From positions 16,669 to 80,668 of the forward strand of contig JARBUM010000015.1 of NCBI GenBank assembly GCA_029239675.1: a stretch of DNA of 64,000 nt. The letters are read 5' to 3'. Each line of letters opens with the position of its first letter. The stretch's first letter is position 1. Made by a program: the position numbers and the translations under genes. This DNA comes from Pelosinus sp. GTDB taxonomy: Bacteria > Bacillota > Negativicutes > DSM-13327. The notes beneath the pieces are model-generated. The model was not told where the DNA came from. It made no database searches and saw only the letters and a list, made by a program, of their open reading frames with translations. Shown here in pieces: positions 25,337-33,529 of this stretch.

Positions 25337-26403
25337 AAAGCCTCTCCATTCTGCTGGGCTTTTCGCAGCAAATATAAGAAATAAGGCGCTCCCATCAAAG
25401 CCGTCATAATACCTACGCGAATTTCATTTGGAGGAATTATCATTCGACCTATGGTATCACAAAATACTAAAAACAAGGCTCCAGCTAAGGCACTACTTGG
25501 TAATAGCCAACGGTGTTCTGGTCCCACCATCATCCGCATAATATGAGGTACAATCAAACCTACAAATCCAATGGTACCACTCACACACACGGCCATAGCC
25601 GTGGTGAGGGCAGCAACAAATAGTAATAACATTCGTAAGGCTACTACAGGTACACCCACGGATTTTGCTTCCTGCTCGCCTAATGCCAGAATATTGAGAT
25701 GTCTAGCTAACAAACATAAAATAACTACACCAATTAAAATCGGCCCTGCTGCTAGGTAAACATGTTCCCACCTGCGATAATCTAGGCCCCCTACCATCCA
25801 AAATAAATATTCTCGTGCACGATTTTCATCCAATAAAGTCAAGATAGCCGATGTGAAGGCTCCCATTAACATACTCACGGCTACCCCAGATAACAATAGG
25901 GTCATCACGGGGATTTTACCTCGTGACATGGATAAAAAAACAGTTAAACTTACTGCGATAATCGCGCCGAGTAAAGCAAAAATCGGCGTCATAAACATAC
26001 TGATTGATGTTAGTCCTAGAGAGATTGCCACGACAGCACCAAAAGCAGCACCGCTAGAAACGCCAATGATGCCAGGGTCGGCTAGAGGATTGCCAAATAC
26101 TCCTTGCATCACAGCTCCTGAAATACTGAGTGCAGCTCCCACCAACACACCTACCAGCACGCGCGGTACACGAATCTGCCATACTACAGCTTGGTATTCC
26201 GCACTAATGTCTGGAAAATCCAAACCAATCAATGGAATATGTCCTACTATAATCCCTAAGGTATCTTTCCAGGGAACTTGCATGGTTCCCCAAGAAACAG
26301 AAAACACCATCATTCCAAACAGTAAGATAATCATCACGCTCATGATCTGCCAAGTCTTTTTAGCCCGAATGCGTTGTGGTTTTTTCAAATTTCTAGTTAT
26401 CAT
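25333..26403 (-). CDS. btuC: BtuC-type cobamide ABC permease
   Basis: A 356-residue FecCD/BtuC permease with about ten helices. It has RVPRVLVGVLVGAALSISGAVMQG, NPLADPGIIGVSSGAA and GTIGFVGLIVPHIMRMMVG. The start overlaps the binding-protein stop (ATGA), and its own stop overlaps btuD. It forms the inner-membrane channel for the substrate delivered by the 26400-27350 lipoprotein. The cobalamin riboswitch and BtuB-type receptor upstream support a corrinoid substrate over iron-siderophore. Confidence 0.93.
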   Translation of the reverse strand: MITRNLKKPQRIRAKKTWQIMSVMIILLFGMMVFSVSWGTMQVPWKDTLGIIVGHIPLIGLDFPDISAEYQAVVWQIRVPRVLVGVLVGAALSISGAVMQGVFGNPLADPGIIGVSSGAAFGAVVAISLGLTSISMFMTPIFALLGAIIAVSLTVFLSMSRGKIPVMTLLLSGVAVSMLMGAFTSAILTLLDENRAREYLFWMVGGLDYRRWEHVYLAAGPILIGVVILCLLARHLNILALGEQEAKSVGVPVVALRMLLLFVAALTTAMAVCVSGTIGFVGLIVPHIMRMMVGPEHRWLLPSSALAGALFLVFCDTIGRMIIPPNEIRVGIMTALMGAPYFLYLLRKAQQNGEAL

Positions 26404-27350
26404 GGCTTGCTATACTGGGGATAAGCCGCCTTCGCAACATCCGCTACTCCTTGTACGATATATTGGGAGGTACAGGTTAAGTGAGTGTCTGGAATCATAA
26501 ACAATTGCTGCTCTTTAATCGCTGGAAGAGTCTGAAAGGCTGGATCAGTTTGTATCTCTCTTTTGAATTGATTTACATCCCGTTTTCCTGTGTAATCCTC
26601 CATTGACATAATAAGGACATCTGGCTTAGCTTCCACAACTTGTTCTTTTGACATAAATTCATGCTTCCGAACGCCTACCTTACTTGCTCCATTCACTACA
26701 CATGCATACTGACATATGTCATCAAATAAACTTCCTTTACCGCCAATGCCCCCCATTAGGGAAAAGAGTACTACTGTTTTTCGTTCTGCTGGGCTAACCT
26801 TTTCCAGTGATTTTTGTACTATAAGTAACTGCTCTTCCATTTGAGTTACCAGCTGTTGACCTAGCTGTTCTTCACCTACTGCATGTGCTATGTCATGGAT
26901 TACAACTTTTACATCCTCAATGGTTTGAGGTGTTTTATATACATACACAGGAATGCCAGCTTCCCGTAGGATTTGAATTAATTCTACTGGCTGCCAATCC
27001 GCAATAAAAAGCAAATCAGGCTGTAGGGCGATTATGCTTTCTGCATTGCCCTTCACCTTCTTGGGTATTAATTTTGCTTGTTCCGCCACGTTAGATATAC
27101 TTGGGTCATCTGCCAAATAGGTCAAGGCCAGAATGCGCTCCTTAGATACTAATCCTAATAATATTTCGTCGGCTCCTAAAGATAGGGATACAATACGGCT
27201 GGGTTTCTTGGGAAGCTTCAAAACATAGCCTTGTGAGTCTTTTACCTCATAACCTACTGTGGATGTATTTAATTGCGGCTTAGAAGTGCAACCATTTACC
27301 AATAAAAGGATGCCACCTAAGAGTATACCAATAATGAACAATTTTTTCAT
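26400..27350 (-). CDS. btuF: BtuF-type cobamide-binding lipoprotein
   Basis: A 316-residue lipoprotein: the hydrophobic N-terminus ends LLVNGC, followed by the binding domain starting GYEVKDSQGYVLKLPKKPSRIVSLSLGADEIL. A two-lobe A-II fold is implied by length and pattern. GGAGAGG precedes the ATG. It is followed directly by btuC and btuD and is preceded by the TIM-barrel gene. It would carry corrinoid from the outer-membrane receptor to the inner-membrane permease. Confidence 0.9.
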   Translation of the reverse strand: MKKLFIIGILLGGILLLVNGCTSKPQLNTSTVGYEVKDSQGYVLKLPKKPSRIVSLSLGADEILLGLVSKERILALTYLADDPSISNVAEQAKLIPKKVKGNAESIIALQPDLLFIADWQPVELIQILREAGIPVYVYKTPQTIEDVKVVIHDIAHAVGEEQLGQQLVTQMEEQLLIVQKSLEKVSPAERKTVVLFSLMGGIGGKGSLFDDICQYACVVNGASKVGVRKHEFMSKEQVVEAKPDVLIMSMEDYTGKRDVNQFKREIQTDPAFQTLPAIKEQQLFMIPDTHLTCTSQYIVQGVADVAKAAYPQYSKP

Positions 27351-27353
27351 TTA

Positions 27354-28319
27354 CTACCTCTCCTGACATTGCAAAGACTGCTGCTGTGTGCTAACTTTTC
27401 TTGACCAATCATCAATGGATGCAAACATGAATTCATGCACTACATATTGGGGCTGTATCAAATTAAGAATCCGTTTAACTGCTGGCGAAGTAAAAGGTAG
27501 ATGTTCGTCAATCTTGAGTACATGACTCATAGTTTCTACCATAATATTATCTTGAGGCATAGGTATACCCCTACTCTGTTTTATATATTTACCTGACAAA
27601 GAATGATGTAGATGCATACCGTGAATATAGCTTTTGTATTCCCCTAAATTCTCAATAACTTCCAGTATATACTCAATGCCATCCTCCTGAGTCTCTAATT
27701 CTGGATTGGTATTCATCAAGTGACCAATATCGAGCATAATTCCAACCTTAGGATGCTTCACATGATCCAGCAACAAAGCGGTAAGCTCTTTACTTTGTAA
27801 GGTTAAGCCTGGCCACCATAAATTTTCAAATAACAATTCCATATTGTGGGGAATATCTCTAACTAGTTCATTAACTACTTCAATAGTAGCCTCAATTATT
27901 TCTCGATCAGAGTAGCAAAACTGCCAGTTAAACAATTCTGAAATCCTCGCTTGACTCACATGAAACACAACATAATTAGCGCCTGCCAATTGTGCATCTC
28001 GAATATTCTTTCGATATACGTCTAACCATCCTTCAGGAGTCAAAGCCCCATAACAAGCTACAATTTGTTCATCACTTCCAAATTGCCTAAGTAGTTCTTC
28101 TCTATTGCCCCGCCAAAAATCCATCCAACTTGGCCAAAAACGCAAATGTACTCCCTGCACCCATTGCTTTTTATGGACATACGGGTCCCAAGAATTGCAA
28201 AACATCATTTCTATACCATCTAAATGATGGTGATTCAAAAATGCTTGTAAGCACTCTGGACTGTGATGAATGAGCTCTAGATCAGATATATCGTTAGATA
28301 AGTTCACAAGTTGCAACAT
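27354..28319 (-). CDS. Xylose-isomerase-like TIM-barrel protein in the cobamide operon
   Basis: A 321-residue protein without signal peptide. The pattern of AP-endonuclease-2/xylose-isomerase-like TIM barrels is visible: DGIEMMFCNSWDP, GANYVVFHVSQARIS, MELLFENLWWPG, VGIMLDIGHLMNT and SYIHGMHLHHSLSG. Glu, Asp and His at these strand ends are the usual metal ligands. AAAGGA precedes the ATG. It sits between btuB and btuF with 3- and about 65-base gaps, so it is in the operon. Its role in corrinoid use is unknown; it could act on a lower ligand, a sugar moiety or be a chaperone. Confidence 0.85.
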   Translation of the reverse strand: MLQLVNLSNDISDLELIHHSPECLQAFLNHHHLDGIEMMFCNSWDPYVHKKQWVQGVHLRFWPSWMDFWRGNREELLRQFGSDEQIVACYGALTPEGWLDVYRKNIRDAQLAGANYVVFHVSQARISELFNWQFCYSDREIIEATIEVVNELVRDIPHNMELLFENLWWPGLTLQSKELTALLLDHVKHPKVGIMLDIGHLMNTNPELETQEDGIEYILEVIENLGEYKSYIHGMHLHHSLSGKYIKQSRGIPMPQDNIMVETMSHVLKIDEHLPFTSPAVKRILNLIQPQYVVHEFMFASIDDWSRKVSTQQQSLQCQER

Positions 28320-28383
28320 AGTACAAATCCTTTATTGTTAATTTATTAAAGAAGATGCCAAATTTAGCATCTTCTTATCGAAT

Positions 28384-30297
28384 CTAGAATTGATATTGGA
28401 TACCAATTTGATAATTTCGACCAGGGCTTGACCACCAATCTCCTGCAGTCTGTGGAAATCCATAAGCAACATTAGAAAGCTCAGCATAATACTTATCAAA
28501 TATATTATTGACCTTTAAAAATGCTTTCGTATCTTTAGTGACTTTGTAATTAATTGATGCATCCCACACCCAATATGTATTGGTCGGTAAAGCAGGTAAT
28601 CCACTACTTGCCGTAGGACCTACTCTATCAATAATGCCACGCCCTAATAAGCCAATATCATATTTTTCCTGACGATAATTAACTCCCACATTCCAAGCGC
28701 CTTTTGGTATATATCCATATGCATTATTTTGCTTACCTGGTGACTTAACTGTGGTTTGAGTATAACCAACAAAACCACTAAAATCATTAGAGAATTTTTT
28801 ATTCAGCTGTACATCCCAGCCATGAGCTTTTTCCTTATCAATATTCTGATTGATTCCATCATACATCCCAGGACCAGTATGTTTCCAGGCGACTACGTTA
28901 TTAGAATTTCTCTGAAATACATGAAAAGTTCCTGTCAAAGAATTATCAAACCTGTGGCTAATACCCGCTTCAACAGTACGCCCATCTTCTGGCTTTAAGT
29001 TCCTATTGCCGTAAGTGGTATTGTACAATTGATCAGGAGTAGGAGCAATAAAAAATTCACTGTACGAAACATAATAATTCGTATTATCATTTTGTTTATA
29101 TCCAAGATTAATACTGGGTGTTGTATGGCTGCCAAAATTAGAATGATTATCATACCGTACACCTGAGGTTAATTTCCACTGATTCGTCAGATTCCATTCA
29201 TCTTGTACATATAAAGCCCGGTTCGTCAATTTAACATTATTCATAGTTGCTATTTTATCTTGGTTAAAATCAAAACCAGTGCTAACAACATGCATATCAC
29301 CTATATTTTGTGTAAATTGTTCTTGAATTCCTATAGTTTTAACTCTCGTTGCATTCGTTCCCCACATTGACCCTATACCATAAGTTGTATCGTAATCACT
29401 ATTGAAGAAAGACAATTGATTGTGGCTTTTTTCAGAAAGCTTACTCTTATATATCATCTTCCAAGAAGAATTATCTGCAGTCCCAGCTTTATTATGATCG
29501 GTTCCATAGTGACTATCTTCATATCGATAATTCGCTTTATAATTATTATACATCAAGGTTATGTCTGAAGCTTCATTAATTACTTTTGTTAATTTCAGCG
29601 AATTTGTTTCCGAATTCAAATGTTGCGGTATCGTTAAGTCATTACCATCTTTAAAATCTCCCAGAAGATCTTTCTGGCTCACAATTACCCAACTAAAATC
29701 ATCGGATTTTCCTTGATTCATCAAAGAATAATTTTCTTTATCATAGCTGCCACCAGATAAGGTTAATGATGTCTTATTATGATCTGCTTTACGGGTAATA
29801 ATATTAATAACGCCACCTTTGGCATCTGAACCATACAATGCAGATGCTGATCCTTTTAATACTTCAATTCTCTCAATATTTTCTAAAGAACTATATGTAT
29901 TAAATGGAAAAGCTGTACTGGTAGCAGCATTAACTTTTATACCATCTACTAATACAACAACCTCTTTTGCTCCATTTATTCTCAAACTATTCAGTTGCTC
30001 ATATCCGACACCACCGCCATAATTATACACAGCAATACCCGGTACGTCTTGCAACACTTCTACCAAATTACGATAATGATTCTTTTCTATTTGCCCTCGC
30101 GTAACAACCGTCATATTTGCATTTACTTCAAATGATTTTACGGGTGTTTTTGTTGCCGTTACTACTACTTCATCAAAGGAAAATGTATCTTGCTCTTCAT
30201 TTTCTGCAGCGTGAGCTCCTGTTATTGGCAGCAACATAGCACCGCTTAGTATACAGCCACATAGCATGGCTCTCTTCAACTTTGCCCTCTTATCCAC
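28384..30297 (-). CDS. btuB: TonB-dependent cobamide receptor
   Basis: A 637-residue outer-membrane receptor. A signal peptide ends near AHAAEN, followed by a TonB box in DEVVVTATK (about residue 44). Then comes the plug domain, with GVKVNAATSTAFP and EVLKGSASALYGSDAKGGVINIITRK, then a beta barrel ending in IGIQYQF with the usual terminal Phe. GTG start with GGGAG 7-8 nt upstream. It is the first gene behind its own cobalamin riboswitch, the standard signature of a BtuB-type corrinoid receptor. Confidence 0.92.
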   Translation of the reverse strand: MDKRAKLKRAMLCGCILSGAMLLPITGAHAAENEEQDTFSFDEVVVTATKTPVKSFEVNANMTVVTRGQIEKNHYRNLVEVLQDVPGIAVYNYGGGVGYEQLNSLRINGAKEVVVLVDGIKVNAATSTAFPFNTYSSLENIERIEVLKGSASALYGSDAKGGVINIITRKADHNKTSLTLSGGSYDKENYSLMNQGKSDDFSWVIVSQKDLLGDFKDGNDLTIPQHLNSETNSLKLTKVINEASDITLMYNNYKANYRYEDSHYGTDHNKAGTADNSSWKMIYKSKLSEKSHNQLSFFNSDYDTTYGIGSMWGTNATRVKTIGIQEQFTQNIGDMHVVSTGFDFNQDKIATMNNVKLTNRALYVQDEWNLTNQWKLTSGVRYDNHSNFGSHTTPSINLGYKQNDNTNYYVSYSEFFIAPTPDQLYNTTYGNRNLKPEDGRTVEAGISHRFDNSLTGTFHVFQRNSNNVVAWKHTGPGMYDGINQNIDKEKAHGWDVQLNKKFSNDFSGFVGYTQTTVKSPGKQNNAYGYIPKGAWNVGVNYRQEKYDIGLLGRGIIDRVGPTASSGLPALPTNTYWVWDASINYKVTKDTKAFLKVNNIFDKYYAELSNVAYGFPQTAGDWWSSPGRNYQIGIQYQF

Positions 30298-30341
30298 TCT
30301 TCATCTCCCTACTTATCGTTTTGATATTCTCAAAAAATAAC

Positions 30342-30379
30342 CACAAAAAATCTCCTAACCGAATACGGTCAGGAGATTT
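30342..30379 (-). terminator. Riboswitch-controlled terminator before btuB
   Basis: AAATCTCCTAACCG (30348-30361) and CGGTCAGGAGATTT (30366-30379) pair with one mismatch. Six A (30344-30349 on the plus strand) give a U tract in the minus-strand RNA. It lies between the aptamer and btuB. Confidence 0.85.
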
Positions 30380-30459
30380 ATCAATAGTATAAAGCAAATA
30401 GTATTCCCGACGTACATATACGCCGAGAAAAAAAGCACAATAAAGAAACTATCGCACAA

Positions 30460-30660
30460 ATCCCCTCCCCATCTCTCGCAGGTTCTAGCGGTGATTGCTA
30501 TATAGGCAGTTCTCCTGACTCTGAATCATTGTTAGCCCACACCTTCCCAAGACTATCGCGTCTCAGTGGCATATACATGGGTTCACTCCTCATTACAGTG
30601 GCGGGACCGCGTCGGCTTTGAACCGAACTTCCCTATTAAGCCCAAAAGGCACCTATACCA
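30460..30660 (-). promoter_or_regulatory. Cobalamin riboswitch of the btuB operon
   Basis: The minus strand has the same conserved order as the 18.4-kb aptamer: GGTGCC...AATAGGGAAG, GCGGTCCCGCCACTGTAA, GCCACTGAGA, CTTGGGAAGG, AGGAGAACTGCC. Much of it is nearly identical to that copy. A -35-like TTGACA (30723-30718) with a TAAAGT or TATAAT -10 lies just upstream. Confidence 0.93.
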
Positions 30661-30747
30661 TCCATATTAAATTCTTTCATATGTTACAACATTCACTTTA
30701 TTATAGATTTTTAAAATTGTCAAGCCACTCATTGCTAGCTATTTCCT

Positions 30748-31281
30748 TTAAAATTCTATACCTTTTTGGGCCTTTATTCCTTTTTTATAAGGATGTTTTA
30801 TCTCTTTCATCTCTGTAACTAAATCCGCTTTATCAATAATCTCTGGACGAGCATCCCGACCTGTCAGCACAAGATGCACGGCATCAGGTTTTGCTTCTAA
30901 CAACTCTAAGACTGCCTCTAAAGATAGAATGCCGAACTTAATAGCATAGTTAATTTCATCTAAAATAATCATGTCCCACTTCTCAGATAAGAGCTCTTGC
31001 CGGGCTTCCTGCAAGGCTTCTTTTGCCACTAGACGATGTGCCTCTTTGTCATCATCCTTAGCATTTCTTACGAAACCTTCACCCATTTGGCGTATTACAA
31101 AGTTTGGGCCCAAGGATTCCGCAGTTTTCAATTCTCCATATTTCCAATTGCCTTTTATAAATTGCACAACTAATACCTTGAAGCCCTGTCCCCAAGCTCT
31201 TACTCCAAGACCTAAAGCTGCTGTGGTTTTGCCTTTACCATTTCCTGTATTCACAAGAATTAAACCTTGTCTATTTTCCAT
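30748..31281 (-). CDS. cobO: Corrinoid adenosyltransferase (CobO/BtuR)
   Basis: A 177-residue ATP:cob(I)alamin adenosyltransferase of the CobA/CobO type. P-loop GNGKGKTTAALGLGVRA (about 13-29), KVLVVQFIKGNWKYGE and WDMIILDEINYAI are the family motifs. It adenosylates corrinoid intermediates in the cytoplasm, the form cofactor enzymes need. GGGAG precedes the ATG. It overlaps the cbiZ gene by 11 bases, so they are coupled; salvage by CbiZ acts on adenosylated substrate. Confidence 0.93.
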   Translation of the reverse strand: MENRQGLILVNTGNGKGKTTAALGLGVRAWGQGFKVLVVQFIKGNWKYGELKTAESLGPNFVIRQMGEGFVRNAKDDDKEAHRLVAKEALQEARQELLSEKWDMIILDEINYAIKFGILSLEAVLELLEAKPDAVHLVLTGRDARPEIIDKADLVTEMKEIKHPYKKGIKAQKGIEF

Positions 31282-32368
31282 ATGCTTCTCCCACCTTTAT
31301 GATATTTAATAATAGGGTCTGCCAAGCCCTAAGGCAACTTGCTAAATCTGGTTTATCAATTATAGGACATAGGGACCCAAACTTACTAGCAGCTAAGGAT
31401 AAAATTTCATTTCCCCCATCCATAACTTCCTCACCAGACAACAACTCCCACAATAATTGATCCAGTAAATGAACATACAAAGATGTATAGGTTACCAATT
31501 GATCATTCTGTTCAATTACATGTAAACGCTCTAAAAATTTTGCTTTTATCATAGCGTCAGTATGATCCGTCTTATAGTCCTGCCATAAAGTCTCTTCTTT
31601 TATCCCAAAACGTTTTATCCGTTGTAGTACGCTATGTTGTTTTTCCGTTGACAAATCAGCCTGCCGCCTTAAAGCTTCTTTAACAGCATCCTTTACCACA
31701 CAACCAATTAACTCTCCTAACTTATCATGCTTACCTGCATCCTCTACATATAGGGAAGAATTCGGATTGGCAATTATCATTGTTTGGTCCGTACCTGATC
31801 CTGTTGCCAAACCATTCGAGTAATTACTACCAGCCATAAGTTCCTGCAAGGCTGCTGTTTTAGCTTCTGTACAAGTAACTAAGGCCCTAGCTAGGGTTCC
31901 AGGCGGCATGTCAGCGTCAATTATTAACATAATATTAATTGTGCCTGGTTTCTGATAGGAAGATTTTGTATTAGGCTGAAAGTAAGTAGCTGGATCTCCT
32001 GCCCGCCCACCATTAACTTCTACCCCACCCGTTACTAAAGCTGTCACTATTAGACTTTCATAACTCTTCGATTGAATGGAAACGTTCTCCATAGAAGCAG
32101 CCGTCCCCATACCGGATACAGTCTCAGGATCAAGCCCTATCTCTTGTGCCACCAACCGCATATGTTCTTCATAGGTAGGAGCCCGCATTTCAAAAGACAT
32201 TCCCGCACCAGGATTACAATCATGATTAAATACCCCTGTCAAATTTTCATGATACCCGCCATTATACACAGAGGTACCAAGAACCTTACGAGGCTGATCA
32301 AATACTATTACAATACTTTTATAATATTTATAAGCAACATCACCTGTTGATAAGGTGCACAACTTCAT
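31271..32368 (-). CDS. cbiZ: Adenosylcobinamide amidohydrolase
   Basis: A 365-residue CbiZ-family protein, which cleaves the aminopropanol side chain of cobinamides or pseudo-cobamides so that imported corrinoids can be remodelled. The middle contains GTINIMLIIDADMPPGTL, VTCTEAKTAALQEL and YSNGLATGSGTDQTMIIAN, close to the CbiZ signature. An about 120-residue C-terminal region, mostly helical, follows the core. GAAGGGGAT precedes the ATG. Its neighbours cbiK and cobO make a remodelling group that complements the uptake operon. Confidence 0.88.
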   Translation of the reverse strand: MKLCTLSTGDVAYKYYKSIVIVFDQPRKVLGTSVYNGGYHENLTGVFNHDCNPGAGMSFEMRAPTYEEHMRLVAQEIGLDPETVSGMGTAASMENVSIQSKSYESLIVTALVTGGVEVNGGRAGDPATYFQPNTKSSYQKPGTINIMLIIDADMPPGTLARALVTCTEAKTAALQELMAGSNYSNGLATGSGTDQTMIIANPNSSLYVEDAGKHDKLGELIGCVVKDAVKEALRRQADLSTEKQHSVLQRIKRFGIKEETLWQDYKTDHTDAMIKAKFLERLHVIEQNDQLVTYTSLYVHLLDQLLWELLSGEEVMDGGNEILSLAASKFGSLCPIIDKPDLASCLRAWQTLLLNIIKVGEAYGK

Positions 32369-32410
32369 AATTATCCCCTTCTTCGACAGCCTGTAGCCAA
32401 ATAAAATCCT

Positions 32411-33247
32411 TTAATGTTTACTCATACCATGTCCAGTTTCTTTGGTTATGGCATCTTTAAGGTGCTGCACGTAAAGTTCCTGTACCCTAGTATTTTCCCC
32501 TAAACCATGCAGATAAATATTCACTGCAAATCCTGCTGCCAACAGCTGTGATTTAGCAGATTCTTCATCATCACCAGCCATATCATGCTTCACATGATCA
32601 CCAGCTACTAGCATAAAAGGCATTAATGTTACTTTCTTGATACCCCGTTTTGTTAACTTCCTAATAACACTCTCGATACCTGGGAAACCTTCCACAGTAT
32701 AAACAAACACATTTTCCAGTCCGGCTTCCTCCATTTTCATTTGCAAGGCAGCATAGGCAGTATTGGCAGGATGTACTCCCCCATGCCCCATAAATACAAC
32801 GGCTTCTTGGCTTCCTGCTTTCGGCAGTTGCTCTTTTAATGCCTTAATTGCCGCTAGATAATCATCTGGTCTTTCTTCTTGCCCTATATAATAAAGCAAC
32901 GGACGACCTAGCACGATTTTTTCAAACGCTTTTTCTTTCCCATGAGCATACTGTACAACGATTCTTTTTATCTTGTCATATTCCTCGCCGCTAACTACAT
33001 GTAATGGTTGAATGTATATTTCCTTATAACCCTCATCCGCCAACTTTTGCAGTGCTTCTATCTCTGTATCGATTTGAATACCGTCTCTTGCAGCTAGTCT
33101 TTTGATAACAATACGAGATGTAAAGGCCCTACGTACCTCATAATCAGGAAACGTATTGCTAATTTTTTTTTCTATACTTTCAATGTTCGATTTTAATCCA
33201 TCTTGATAGGTGGTACCAAAACTAACAACTAAAATTGCTTTTTTCAT
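32411..33247 (-). CDS. cbiK: Cytoplasmic CbiK sirohydrochlorin cobaltochelatase
   Basis: A 278-residue CbiK without signal peptide, starting MKKAILVVSFGTT. Catalytic His/Glu candidates are in IQPLHVVSGEEY, VYTVEGFPGIES and LVAGDHVKHDMAGDD. The start at 33247 has AAGGAG 9 nt upstream; the in-frame extension of 15 codons has no site. It inserts cobalt into sirohydrochlorin for the anaerobic pathway. It is a paralogue of the secreted form at 16366-17298 and the first gene of a cbiK-cbiZ-cobO run behind a palindromic promoter and a terminator-like hairpin. Confidence 0.9.
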   Translation of the reverse strand: MKKAILVVSFGTTYQDGLKSNIESIEKKISNTFPDYEVRRAFTSRIVIKRLAARDGIQIDTEIEALQKLADEGYKEIYIQPLHVVSGEEYDKIKRIVVQYAHGKEKAFEKIVLGRPLLYYIGQEERPDDYLAAIKALKEQLPKAGSQEAVVFMGHGGVHPANTAYAALQMKMEEAGLENVFVYTVEGFPGIESVIRKLTKRGIKKVTLMPFMLVAGDHVKHDMAGDDEESAKSQLLAAGFAVNIYLHGLGENTRVQELYVQHLKDAITKETGHGMSKH

Positions 33248-33289
33248 AACAAACCACTCCTTACCCATTTTTCTTAACACCATTGTTAT

Positions 33290-33323
33290 CAAAAAAATCT
33301 CCCAACCATCCGGCAGGAGATTT
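33290..33323 (-). terminator. Terminator-like hairpin in the cbiK leader
   Basis: AAATCTCC (33295-33302) pairs with GGAGATTT (33316-33323), with an inner CC/GG pair around ATC and a run of A (33291-33297), i.e. U in the minus-strand RNA. It lies between the promoter at 33434-33462 and cbiK. It shares the TCTCCTG-type arm of the riboswitch terminators, although no aptamer was found. Confidence 0.7.
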
Positions 33324-33417
33324 GACTCAATTCTTACGCAATATAGTCATATCTATACATCCTAGCTCAAACGTGCCAGAGAAAATGCAACATACTATCT
33401 ATACTATATGTACTTTT

Positions 33418-33462
33418 AATCATATCGCTTGTTATCGTATAACAAGCGATATGATTTGTCAA
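33418..33462 (-). promoter_or_regulatory. Promoter overlaid by an 18-bp perfect inverted repeat
   Basis: Minus-strand TTGACA (33462-33457), a 17-nt spacer and TACGAT (33439-33434). The region 33418-33456 is a perfect inverted repeat with 18-base arms (core ATATCGCTTGTTAT) and a 3-base centre. It starts next to the -35 and is centred on the -10, which suits a repressor operator. Confidence 0.6.
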
Positions 33463-33529
33463 TGCAGGTAGTGAACTCCTTAAGCTAAAGCTGAACATCG
33501 CTGCTTCGGAGGGGACTCGTAGTTATCTT

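Noticed and set aside
25853..26500. Long plus-strand ORF of 215 codons
   Set aside because: It is antisense to btuC and btuF, whose family motifs are complete; no start signal supports it.
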